DNA of 7,509 bases, from assembly GCA_003451975.1 (NCBI GenBank), contig DMIX01000211.1, forward strand, positions 1-7,509, in the 5' to 3' direction. This stretch comes from Propionibacteriaceae bacterium. GTDB lineage: Bacteria; Actinomycetota; Actinomycetes; Propionibacteriales; Propionibacteriaceae. A program made the translations under genes and the position numbers. Shown here in pieces: positions 1-5,866 of this stretch. The stretch's first letter is position 1. Each line of letters opens with the position of its first letter. The notes beneath the pieces were generated by a model that ran no database searches, was not told where the DNA came from, and saw only the letters and a program-made list of their open reading frames with translations.

Positions 1-1020
1 CGCCAGACCGATGCCACCCTCGACACTCAGGTCGTGGATGGACTGTTCGATGTAGGGCGCCTGGTCGAAGACGGTGGTGAACTCCGCACCGTTGCCGAGG
101 TCGGCCTGCAGTTGCGGCAGTAGGGCGGTCACCCCGCTGGACACCGAGACAGTGTTGGCATCGGGGTTCTTGACCACCATGACCGTCATCGCGGTCTTGC
201 CGCCCACCCGGGAGATCGACGTGGTCTCGACCGGTTGCTCCGCCACCGTGGCCACATCGCCGAGTCGCACCGGGCCGTCGGCGGTGGGAATCTGCAGATC
301 GGCGATCTCAGCGGCGGAGTGATAGGTGTGGCCGGTCTGCACGTCGGTGTTCGCCGTCGGCGTGCGCATGGTGCCGGAGGGAATGGCGATGGAGTTCGCC
401 GGGAACAGCTGGGCGATGGTGGCCGGATCGATGCCCTCGTTGTTCAGGGTCGACGCCGAGTAGCTGATGATGATCTCGTGGACTTCTTCGCCGGCCACCG
501 AGACGTCACGGACACCGTCAACGGCCTTCAAAGCCGGAGTTACCTGCTGATTCACCTTGTCGGTGAGGGTGTTCAGGTCGTCATCCGAGGACAGCGCCAG
601 CATGATCACCGGGACGTCGTCGAAGCCGCCGGTGATGACCTGCGGGTCGACCCCCGAAGGCAGCGTGCTCGCCAACCCGGCCACACTGCTGCGCAGCTTG
701 TTGGTCATGTCGTCCAGGTTCAGGCCGTAATCCCACTCGACAGTGACCTGGGAGACGCCCGAGGAGCTCTTCGAGGTGACGCCGGTGACGCCGGTGACCC
801 CGCTCACGGCGTCCTCGATCGGCTTGGTGATCTGGCTCTCCACGACCTCCGGCGAGGCGCCGGGGTACACGCTGAGAATGCTGCCGCGAGGAACGTCTAT
901 CGACGGAATCATCTCCTGCTTGAGCGCTCCGGCGGCGTACACCCCCAGGCCAATGACGAGCAGGCTCAGCAGGAGGACCACACTGCGTTGGGCCAGGCTG
1001 CCCTTGGTAAGTCGGATCAC
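1..1020 (-). CDS. RND-family efflux permease, HAE1/SwrC-like, N-terminal part (runs off left edge)
   Basis: Proton-driven multidrug efflux permease of the inner membrane. The minus strand is open from 1020 to the window edge (340 codons, no stop), so only the N-terminal third is here. Residues 13-33 form the first membrane helix (rich in L, V, G), followed by the family signature ALKQEMIPSIDVP and YPGASPEVVE, then IEDAVSGVTGV. The region around residues 95-330 matches the extracytoplasmic porter domain, and FDQAPYIEQSI near the edge precedes the second helix in known RND pumps. Actinobacterial members lie closer to Bacillus SwrC/YerP than to AcrB; this is family knowledge. I chose GTG at 1020 because GAAGGG (1031-1036) lies 10 bases upstream and it puts the membrane helix at the usual distance. 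TTG at 1038 and ATG at 1062 are in-frame alternatives. It is divergent from a MarR regulator, which probably represses it. The substrate cannot be told. Confidence 0.9.
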   Translation of the reverse strand, partial: MIRLTKGSLAQRSVVLLLSLLVIGLGVYAAGALKQEMIPSIDVPRGSILSVYPGASPEVVESQITKPIEDAVSGVTGVTGVTSKSSSGVSQVTVEWDYGLNLDDMTNKLRSSVAGLASTLPSGVDPQVITGGFDDVPVIMLALSSDDDLNTLTDKVNQQVTPALKAVDGVRDVSVAGEEVHEIIISYSASTLNNEGIDPATIAQLFPANSIAIPSGTMRTPTANTDVQTGHTYHSAAEIADLQIPTADGPVRLGDVATVAEQPVETTSISRVGGKTAMTVMVVKNPDANTVSVSSGVTALLPQLQADLGNGAEFTTVFDQAPYIEQSIHDLSVEGGIGLA

Positions 1021-1040
1021 GAGGCGAATTCCCTTCAACT

Positions 1041-1098
1041 TGTGGCCACATGACGGCCGCATCAGTTAGCCTACCCCTAACGATTTCTGCCAGTGGCA
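1041..1098. promoter_or_regulatory. Divergent promoter region with three palindromes, probable MarR operators
   Basis: The 88-base gap between the RND permease and the MarR gene holds three inverted repeats: TGTGGCCACA (1041-1050, perfect), GTTAG-N7-CTAAC (1065-1081) and TGCCA-G-TGGCA (1088-1098). TANNNT-type hexamers overlap the middle repeat on both strands (TAGCCT on plus at 1067-1072, TAGGCT on minus at 1073-1068), so a protein bound there could block both promoters. MarR proteins commonly bind palindromes in such divergent gaps and repress both genes; that is family knowledge. Which repeat is the true operator is inference. The middle repeat also resembles a DtxR/IdeR iron box at 13 of 19 positions. 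Confidence 0.5.
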
Positions 1099-1108
1099 AG
1101 GGGTTGAG

Positions 1109-1594
1109 TTGCATCGTCTACTGGACGTTGAATCGCTGGGACTGGATGCGTCCCGAGCATCACTGTTGCGCGAGATCTTCGAACTCCACAGCCAGGTCCA
1201 TGACCAAGCTCTGGCGATTGCGGGCCCCATGCCGATGCCGGCGGAGTTGACCATGCAGCAATTCCGGGTACTGGGCTTCGTCGTCAAAGACCCGGGCATG
1301 ACCGGTCACGAACTCGGCGTGAGTCTCGGCGTGAGCGCTCCCACCGCGAGCGGTCTGGTGGATCGGCTGGTGGAGAAAGGGCTGCTGGAGCGTGTCGATG
1401 ACACGGCGGATCGGCGCATCCGGCGGTTGCACATCACCGAGGAAGGGATGGCGCTGACCCGACAGCTGGACTCACTGCTGCAGCGGGCCATGATCGAGGT
1501 GATCAAGAACATGACTGTCGAGGATCTCGAAATCATGCGTGCCAGCGCCCGTGCCATGTTGTCGGCGATGGAGCGGACCCTGCAGGATCGTTGA
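1109..1594 (+). CDS. MarR-family transcriptional regulator
   Basis: Winged helix-turn-helix repressor of 161 residues, a normal length for MarR. An N-terminal helix (about 15-38) would form part of the dimer interface. The DNA-binding core runs from about residue 47: MQQFRVLGFV, then the helix-turn-helix MTGHELGVSLGVSAPTASG with recognition helix near 76-89, then the wing with the family signature DRRIRRLHIT (about 101-110). The C-terminal helices (about 112-158) complete the dimer interface. The start is TTG at 1109, chosen for AAGGGG at 1098-1103 five bases upstream; no ATG lies near. It is divergent from the RND permease, a classic regulator-pump pair, so it probably represses the pump and itself until a ligand binds. 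There is no conserved cysteine in the core, so ligand binding is likelier than thiol oxidation. The ligand is unknown. Confidence 0.92.
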   Translation: MHRLLDVESLGLDASRASLLREIFELHSQVHDQALAIAGPMPMPAELTMQQFRVLGFVVKDPGMTGHELGVSLGVSAPTASGLVDRLVEKGLLERVDDTADRRIRRLHITEEGMALTRQLDSLLQRAMIEVIKNMTVEDLEIMRASARAMLSAMERTLQDR

Positions 1595-1627
1595 CGCCGC
1601 CCGCCGTAGCCATCACATCGACGTTTC

Positions 1628-1728
1628 GTCACAGCCGTCACCCGACACGCCGACGACACGCCGAGGGTGTCGAAAGTTGTCGAATTCAGTTCACTAAAAG
1701 TCTTGCGCGTCGTTGCCGATCAGACTAG
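1628..1728 (+). pseudogene. Relic of a small coding sequence like the one at 5867-6037
   Basis: Read from GTC at 1628, this frame gives VTAVTRHADDTP and then VVEF and VLRVVAD, matching VTSVTRHADDTP, FVEF and LLRIAVAED in the C-terminal part of the 56-residue protein encoded at 5867-6037. Here a TAG lies in frame shortly upstream, no start codon with a ribosome binding site is visible, and a net two-base shift near 1715-1722 puts GACTAG out of frame, so the stop of the intact copy is lost. The upstream half of the gene is absent. I read it as a truncated, frameshifted duplicate. Alternatively the conservation could be at the DNA level, with neither copy coding. Confidence 0.45.
1643..1664 (+). 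repeat. Perfect tandem 11-mer, two units of CGACACGCCGA
   Basis: Two exact head-to-tail copies of CGACACGCCGA (1643-1653 and 1654-1664). The same doublet is present on the minus strand at 5953-5932 inside the small gene. Eleven bases is close to one helical turn, so both units would face the same side of the DNA. It could be a protein-binding site, or simply codons for a repeated residue pattern. Confidence 0.7.
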
Positions 1729-1731
1729 TAA
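1703..1731 (+). promoter_or_regulatory. Candidate sigma70-type promoter for structured RNA copy A
   Basis: TTGCGC (1703-1708), a 17-base spacer, then TAGTAA (1726-1731). Copy B has TTGCGC, 18 bases, TAGAAA at the matching place. A start about seven bases after the -10 would fall at 1738, exactly where the conserved TACCGGATC block begins. The -10 is imperfect, and in copy B the TTGCGC is also part of codons, so this is a hypothesis. Confidence 0.35.
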
Positions 1732-1737
1732 TTTCCT

Positions 1738-1920
1738 TACCGGATCGCTTCGGCGGCACGGTGATCAGAAGAAGGAAGTCGATCTAAATCGGGCTCTTGG
1801 CTCGTCAAAGCCTCGGTGATGAGGGGTGGACTGGCTGGTAGCTTCTGATCGGCCTCGAAGCATCACGTCGACGTCGAGGGAAGGCCCTGGAGACTCATAC
1901 TCGCCGGGGCCTTTTCCCTT
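1738..1920 (+). ncRNA. Candidate structured small RNA, copy A
   Basis: About 183 nt with no coding potential I trust. It opens with TACCGGATC and a hairpin CGC-TTCG-GCG (1746-1755). Copy B has CAC-TTCG-GTG at the same place, a compensatory change that keeps the pair. GATCAGAAG (1763-1771) can pair with CTTCTGATC (1842-1850), and GTGATG (1816-1821) with CATCAC (1861-1866). These two helices cross, suggesting a pseudoknot or two alternative folds, and copy B can form the same topology. It ends in a strong hairpin with TTTT. I do not recognise a known RNA family. It could be a trans-acting small RNA or a 3' processed element of the MarR transcript. Confidence 0.45.
1877..1919. terminator. Rho-independent terminator hairpin, probably two-way, copy A
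   Basis: GGCCCTGG (1883-1890) pairs with CCGGGGCC (1904-1911) around the loop AGACTCATACTCG. Outer arms AGGGA and TTCCCT extend the stem. TTTT (1912-1915) follows on the plus strand, and the A-rich 5' arm would give a T-rich 3' side for the minus strand. It lies between the converging MarR and OsmC-like genes, and can end both transcripts. The loop is identical in copy B. Confidence 0.8.
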
Positions 1921-1941
1921 GTCCGGGCCTGATTGTCGAGA

Positions 1942-2379
1942 TCAGGACGAAGGGGCGTCGTTGATCTCGAAGCTCACCGGTGTGGGCAACAGGACGGTGC
2001 GCGAAACCGTGCACAGCCGGTCCTGGGACCGCTGCACCGCCTGCGGAAGTACCTCTCGGGCGCGGTCGCCGTCCGCTCCTTCGGGGAAGCTGATCCGGAA
2101 CCGTGTCAGCACCGAACCCAGGTGGTTGCCCTGCTCGTCGCTGACCTTGTCGGCGATCACCTCCACCTCGAAGTCGGTGGGCTCGGCTCGCCGGCTCGTC
2201 AGGTAGTCCACATCGATGGCTGTGCAGCCGGCGATCGCTGTCAGCAACAGTTCGACGGGGCTGAAGGCGGCGTCGGTTCCTTCACCGAAGACGAGCTTGC
2301 CGCCGCGCTCATTGGAGGCCTCGAAGCGTCGTTGGCCGATTCGTCGCACCTGCACTGATCTGAGATTGTTCGCATCCAC
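1942..2379 (-). CDS. OsmC/Ohr-fold family protein (possible peroxide reductase)
   Basis: OsmC-fold protein of 145 residues from the GTG at 2379. The hallmark is the segment SPVELLLTAIAGCTAIDV with the first cysteine (residue 52) and a glutamate (43) nine residues before it. A second cysteine (residue 123) sits in SQDRLCTVSRT near the C-terminus. The two-cysteine arrangement is that of the Ohr/OsmC thiol peroxidases that reduce organic hydroperoxides; the variant sequence around the first cysteine (AGCTAIDV) belongs to the broader YhfA-like OsmC group, whose activity is less certain. The start is unclear: the frame stays open to TTG at 2427, with ATG at 2403 between, and none has a good ribosome binding site. 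I chose GTG at 2379 because the family's first strand (VQVRRIGQRRF) begins just after it. Its 3' end faces the MarR gene across the copy A terminator. Confidence 0.88.
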   Translation of the reverse strand: MDANNLRSVQVRRIGQRRFEASNERGGKLVFGEGTDAAFSPVELLLTAIAGCTAIDVDYLTSRRAEPTDFEVEVIADKVSDEQGNHLGSVLTRFRISFPEGADGDRAREVLPQAVQRSQDRLCTVSRTVLLPTPVSFEINDAPSS

Positions 2380-2551
2380 CGCTCCATTGTGGCCTCTCGG
2401 CATCGGGGGTAGGGGGCGGGTAGGCAACGATGACTACAGGGATGGTTGTGGCAACGATCCCCGCTGCGGGCCTCCCCGGATGCTGGCTGGGCTCTCTAGA
2501 GTCAGGGTCGTTCGAGACCGCCAGGTTTCGAGTGACAGCTAGGAGATCTAC

Positions 2552-2557
2552 AGGAGG
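2552..2557 (+). promoter_or_regulatory. Strong Shine-Dalgarno site of the small membrane protein gene
   Basis: AGGAGG lies five bases before GTG at 2563. This is the best ribosome binding site in the window and decides the start: the upstream in-frame GTG at 2557 overlaps the site itself and cannot use it. Confidence 0.7.
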
Positions 2558-2562
2558 TGTTT

Positions 2563-2766
2563 GTGGCTCCCCCAAGCGCAGCACCGGTGGTAGCTGAATC
2601 CACACCGCGCCGTCGGATTCAGGTGCCCTCCTGGTTCGTCCTGGCTCTGGCACTGCTGGGTGCACTTCTGGCGCTCCTCATCGGAGAGTCCGAATGCACT
2701 CAGCTAGCCAGTGTCAGTGCAGTTTCGATGAATGGATTACCACCCCTGGAATGGTTCACCCCCTAA
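2563..2766 (+). CDS. Small single-pass membrane protein, unknown function
   Basis: Predicted 67-residue protein. A proline- and alanine-rich N-terminus with the basic cluster RRR (16-18) precedes one hydrophobic helix, WFVLALALLGALLALLIG (24-41). By the positive-inside rule the N-terminus should be cytoplasmic. The tail of about 26 residues has one cysteine (45) and no recognisable domain. The ribosome binding site AGGAGG is the main support, together with the coherent membrane segment. I do not recognise a family. The C-terminal part (TQLASVSAVSMNG) is less convincing than the N-terminal half, so this could also be the truncated front of a longer membrane protein. It lies 264 bases upstream of the LuxR-type regulator in the same direction, and hairpins lie in the gap, so co-transcription is doubtful. 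Confidence 0.5.
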   Translation: MAPPSAAPVVAESTPRRRIQVPSWFVLALALLGALLALLIGESECTQLASVSAVSMNGLPPLEWFTP

Positions 2767-2796
2767 GGGCTGGACAAACACCCGGGTTTCCGGACC

Positions 2797-2816
2797 GGTG
2801 ATCAATGGCGATCACC
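2797..2816. repeat. Perfect hairpin GGTGATC-N6-GATCACC
   Basis: Seven-base inverted repeat (2797-2803 and 2810-2816) with the loop AATGGC, about 30 bases after the stop of the small membrane protein gene. There is no T-tract. It may be an operator or part of a stem-loop cluster with the hairpin at 2833-2864. Confidence 0.55.
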
Positions 2817-2832
2817 ACCTCCGGACTCGGCC

Positions 2833-2864
2833 GGGGCGGCCTCGCAGTCCCCGCGGGCCGCCCC
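2833..2864 (+). terminator. GC-rich stem-loop, possible terminator of the small membrane protein gene
   Basis: GGGGCGGCC (2833-2841) pairs perfectly over nine bases with GGCCGCCCC (2856-2864) around a 14-base loop. The sequence after it (ATAAGTCC) has no U-tract, but in high-GC actinobacteria such stems without U-tracts can still terminate or protect RNA ends. It separates the small gene from the LuxR-type gene. Confidence 0.4.
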
Positions 2865-2994
2865 ATAAGTCCACCTCATGATTCGCCTTCGGCGTCGGCT
2901 CGTCATCGAAATTCATCGCCGCAGTGGCCTCGCTGGTCACAACTATTGCCCGACACCCGAAAACAGTGGGTGCTCTCTGTTCTCGTTCTCGGGC

Positions 2995-3030
2995 ATGATG
3001 GGGTTTGGCGGCGCACATCTCGGAATGTGA
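2995..3030 (+). other. Possible 11-codon upstream reading frame before the LuxR-type gene
   Basis: ATG at 2995 opens a frame reading MMGFGGAHLGM and then TGA (3028-3030), directly followed in the same frame by the TTG start of the LuxR-type gene at 3031. No clear ribosome binding site precedes it. It could couple translation of the regulator through re-initiation, or be chance. The rest of 2865-2994 holds no gene; I see only an interrupted stem, GCCCGA (2948-2953) with TCGGGC (2989-2994) enclosing CACCC and GGGTG, and no clear promoter. Confidence 0.2.
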
Positions 3031-5631
3031 TTGGGCGGAAGTCACCGTCAGCTTGCCGCCTACGAGGAGCGGACCCTGACCCCACCGACGCGACGAAGGC
3101 TGCTGGCGCTGATCAACCCCGCAATTCCGGCGATATTCATCGAAGGCGGCGTCGGCACGCACAAGGCCGCGCTGTTGCAGTCCTGGGAGCAGCAGCCGTC
3201 GGACGAAATTCGACTCGTGGTGGAGTTCGACCCTCGACAGTCGACTCCGGCAGCCATGGCCCGGCTGTTGGCCTATCAACTAGCGCTGGCCGGAGTCCCG
3301 CAGGACGAGGATCCGGGCGACGAGACAGCGTGGAGTGCCTTGTCCCACCTGCTGGCCACTGCCGTGGACGCTGTCGACACCGCCGTGGTGCTGGGTGTCC
3401 TGCGCATGGACGAACTGCCCATCGAAGCCAGCCGTGAACTGATTCGGTTGGCGGGTTCGTTGGCGGGCTTCAGCCTGGTGGCCACTGCCGTCGACGCACA
3501 GGCGCTGGTCAGGGAAGCCGTCGCCGGCGATGTCGGCTATCAACTCATCGGTGACCGCGATCTCGCCTACTCCCATATTGAAACTGCGGGCCTGCTTTCT
3601 GAGCACATTCCTCATGCCACCGACGACACCGTGCGAGCGGTACTGGAGGCAACCCACGGCATTCCGGCGCTGGTCGAGCGCGTGATATCGCTGTTCCCCA
3701 CCGAATGTGTGGCCGGCACGATCGATCCGGCGCAGGCCGTGGCCGGCTGGATCCCGGATCGCCAGGGCGCCAAGGAATTCTGGAATGAAGTGCGGCAGTT
3801 GGCGCAGGCGTCACGATTCAGTGCCACGCTGCTGACTCGCATGTTCGGACGGGAGCGGGCCGCCTACCTGTTCGACCGGCTGCCCCGGATGGGCTTCGGT
3901 GCCGTCGCGGAGTCGCCGAGTGGCGAATGGCTGTTTCGGTGGTATCCGGTGCTGCGTCAGCATCTGCTGTTGAACTGGCACGCCGACGTCTCCACCGAGC
4001 AGTTCGACGCTGACCGGGCCGCTATCGCGGATGCCGCTGCCGCGAGCAGCGATCCGGAGTTGGCCTTGACGATGTTGGTCGCCAATCATTCTCTGCCGGA
4101 AGCCGAGAAGTTCTGCGATGCCTGGCTGTGGGAACTGTGCGACGCCTCGGCCCGTCACCTGTGGACCGAGATGACCGGCATCGACCCGCAACTGTTGGCT
4201 CAGTATCCGAGCCTGCTGGCGACAGCGACGTTGCTCCAGCCCGGACGGGGCGAGCCGTCCACCGACGCCGCTGTGGCGGCCGTCCAGCGGGAGTTCCTGA
4301 GTGGGGCCATCACGGGCAGCGTGAAGGCTCAGATGTTCCGATTGGCGAAGGCCGCTGTGGTGGCCTTCGGAACCGGTGAGTTGGGCATGGCCACCCGAGC
4401 GGTCGTGCGCTGGGCGGGTCTCCTGGAGGCCCATCCCGAGGAGGTGCGCGACGGCGTGCCTCCCGAACTGGTCTCCGACGGGCTGCTGGTGATGCGGATG
4501 CTGCTTCAGCTGGATCGCATAGACCTGGTGGCCAAGGTGGCCCGCACCTTGCTGTGGCCGCTGCGCCGTCAGCCGAATCTGGTCATCGGACGGGGTGATC
4601 GACGCCTCAGTTCCTTGATCGGTGCCGTGAAGATGACGGCGATCCTGTTGGGCACCTCGCGCGCAGACGTGAGCACCATGGAGGTGCTGCCTCGCCAGTA
4701 CCACCGCGAATACGACCTGGCCATGAACGCCATCGTCGACGCCGGGGAGGCCTTGGATCGCGGCGACCTCGCCAGCGCAGAGGCCTTCACCCGAGTGGCG
4801 TCGTTCCGACTGCCGCGGCCAGCGGAATGGTCGGTGCTGGTCTACCTCCGCACCATCGCGCTGGTCGCCCTCGGCGACCGCGACACCTTGGAGGAATTGA
4901 TCGACGAGGTTCTCGGGGATCCTCGGTGGGAGGCGTGGCAGCATCACCCGGAGGCTCCGGGCATGTTCGCCCTACTCACCGAGTCATTGCTGCAGTCCTC
5001 GATTCAGCTCGGCCCCCGGTCCTCGGCGGAAATCTCAGCATTCGTCAAAGCGCTGCCGCCGGGGGCGCAGCACCGCTGGTCGCCGTGGGGAAAACGGATG
5101 CTGGAGGCTTGCGTGCTGGTCGGTGCTGGTGCCGCCCGTGGCCCGATGGTCCCCACTGACGAGGAACTGGAGCCGGATACCCCGAGGATCGGTTGGCACT
5201 TGGGTCTGATCTCGGCCATCAATAATCTGCGGGCCGGTGAGGAAGCCACGGCGGTCTCGGTGATGCTGCGCGGTGGTGCCCGGCTGAAGTATCAGACCGC
5301 CCCGTGGCCGATGGTGTTGGCCACCCGTGAGGAAGCGGTTGAGCTCATCGAAGGATTGCCGACCAAGACGTCGTCCCTGATCCGCAGCAGCCTGTCGTTG
5401 GCCCGGGGGTATGCCGGAGTCGAGCCCCGTAATCGCAGCCGATTGCGGCTGGCCGAACGGGAGATGGAAGTGCTCGATGGAGTGCGTCGTGGCCTGACGA
5501 ATACCGCTATCGCGGCGGAGCTGTTCGTCTCGGTCAACACGGTGAAGTTCCACCGGGCCAATCTCTATCGCAAGCTCAACGCCACCAGCCGCGAGGAGTT
5601 GCTCGCCGAGGCGCTGCGACAAGGATTGTGA
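3031..5631 (+). CDS. Large LuxR-type transcriptional regulator (MalT/LAL-like, STAND-type architecture)
   Basis: Cytoplasmic regulator of 866 residues, a length typical of MalT/LAL proteins, which join an NTPase-like domain, a long helical repeat region and a C-terminal LuxR helix-turn-helix. The N-terminal domain has a P-loop position, GGVGTHKA (39-46), but the glycine before the lysine is H44 and the following Ser/Thr is A46, so nucleotide hydrolysis is doubtful. A Walker B-like strand, VVLGVLRMDE, ends near residue 128. Residues of about 320-800 are alpha-helical, probably TPR-like, and would sense a ligand or partner. The C-terminus (about 805-866) is a clear LuxR domain: LAEREMEVLDGVRRGLTN, IAAELFVSVNTVKFH, LYRKLNATSREEL. 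The start is TTG at 3031, right after an in-frame TGA; the ribosome site is weak (GGA at 3022-3024). It faces the MFS exporter across the copy B element. Targets are unknown. Confidence 0.9.
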   Translation: MGGSHRQLAAYEERTLTPPTRRRLLALINPAIPAIFIEGGVGTHKAALLQSWEQQPSDEIRLVVEFDPRQSTPAAMARLLAYQLALAGVPQDEDPGDETAWSALSHLLATAVDAVDTAVVLGVLRMDELPIEASRELIRLAGSLAGFSLVATAVDAQALVREAVAGDVGYQLIGDRDLAYSHIETAGLLSEHIPHATDDTVRAVLEATHGIPALVERVISLFPTECVAGTIDPAQAVAGWIPDRQGAKEFWNEVRQLAQASRFSATLLTRMFGRERAAYLFDRLPRMGFGAVAESPSGEWLFRWYPVLRQHLLLNWHADVSTEQFDADRAAIADAAAASSDPELALTMLVANHSLPEAEKFCDAWLWELCDASARHLWTEMTGIDPQLLAQYPSLLATATLLQPGRGEPSTDAAVAAVQREFLSGAITGSVKAQMFRLAKAAVVAFGTGELGMATRAVVRWAGLLEAHPEEVRDGVPPELVSDGLLVMRMLLQLDRIDLVAKVARTLLWPLRRQPNLVIGRGDRRLSSLIGAVKMTAILLGTSRADVSTMEVLPRQYHREYDLAMNAIVDAGEALDRGDLASAEAFTRVASFRLPRPAEWSVLVYLRTIALVALGDRDTLEELIDEVLGDPRWEAWQHHPEAPGMFALLTESLLQSSIQLGPRSSAEISAFVKALPPGAQHRWSPWGKRMLEACVLVGAGAARGPMVPTDEELEPDTPRIGWHLGLISAINNLRAGEEATAVSVMLRGGARLKYQTAPWPMVLATREEAVELIEGLPTKTSSLIRSSLSLARGYAGVEPRNRSRLRLAEREMEVLDGVRRGLTNTAIAAELFVSVNTVKFHRANLYRKLNATSREELLAEALRQGL

Positions 5632-5674
5632 CGCTGCGACACCGGTAGTGCGGCGGCGATGACCACTCGGGGCC

Positions 5675-5857
5675 AAGGGAAAGGCCCCGGCGAGTATGAG
5701 TCTCCGGGGCCTACCCTCGACCAGAGGTGATGATCTGGATCGATCAACCGAAAACCACCAGCCAACACATCCCTCGCATCACCGGGGATCTCGATGGCAA
5801 GCCATCGAACGGTTGACTTCCTGCTTCCGATTCCCGAACCACCGAAGTGATCCGGTA
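5675..5857 (-). ncRNA. Candidate structured small RNA, copy B
   Basis: On the minus strand it begins with TACCGGATC (from 5857) and the hairpin CAC-TTCG-GTG (5849-5840), the co-varying partner of copy A. TCAACCG (5816-5810) can pair with CGGTTGA (5750-5744), and GGTGATG (5783-5777) with CATCACC (5732-5726), again crossing helices as in copy A but with different bases in the first helix. A copy-specific hairpin, TCGATGGC-TT-GCCATCGA (5808-5791), sits between. It ends at the shared terminator. TTGCGC-N18-TAGAAA just upstream is promoter-like. It could instead be the 3' end of the MFS-small gene transcript. No known RNA family recognised. Confidence 0.45.
5676..5717. terminator. Terminator hairpin, probably two-way, copy B
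   Basis: GGCCCCGG (5683-5690) pairs perfectly with CCGGGGCC (5704-5711); AGGG (5676-5679) and CCCT (5714-5717) extend the stem. On the minus strand the stem is followed by TTTCCC. It lies 45 bases after the LuxR-type stop and downstream of the MFS/small gene pair, so it can end both converging transcripts. The stem here is perfect where copy A has one T opposite G. Confidence 0.78.
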
Positions 5858-5866
5858 CCTAGATTT

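Larger units (their letters stand above)
1628..1921 (+). repeat. Copy A of a ~295-base duplicated element (inverted relative to copy B)
   Basis: This stretch aligns nearly end to end with the minus strand of 5968-5674. Blocks by eye: 1640-1664 is identical over 25 bases; 1723-1780 matches 45 of 58 without gaps; 1873-1921 matches 46 of 49 with one single-base gap. The middle (about 1781-1872) is more diverged but keeps TGGCTGGT, GTGATG and CATCAC in order. Copy A lies between the end of the MarR gene and the end of the OsmC-like gene. The two copies flank the OsmC, small membrane protein and LuxR genes in opposite orientation. Confidence 0.85.

Noticed and set aside
235..1053. Plus-strand open frame of 272 codons opposite the RND permease
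   Set aside because: The minus strand has unmistakable RND sequence throughout; this frame is its antisense shadow.
1061..1079. DtxR/IdeR-type iron box
   Set aside because: Only 13 of 19 positions match the consensus, and the neighbours are not iron genes. Kept as an alternative reading of the palindrome, not as a feature.
1826..2206. Plus-strand open frames across the copy A terminator and the OsmC-like gene
   Set aside because: The shared motif DSYSPGPFP in this frame and in one at 5565-5768 first suggested a protein family, but it comes from translating the terminator hairpin. The conservation is of the hairpin.
3811..4947. Long minus-strand open frame (378 codons) opposite the LuxR-type gene
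   Set aside because: Its translation is rich in Q, H, R and G with no domain, as expected from the antisense of a high-GC gene. The plus-strand frame has clear LuxR homology.
5612..5641. Direct repeat of CGCTGCGACA at 5612-5621 and 5632-5641 around the LuxR stop codon
   Set aside because: A ten-base repeat in GC-rich sequence at a 20-base interval is easily chance, and nothing else supports a function.
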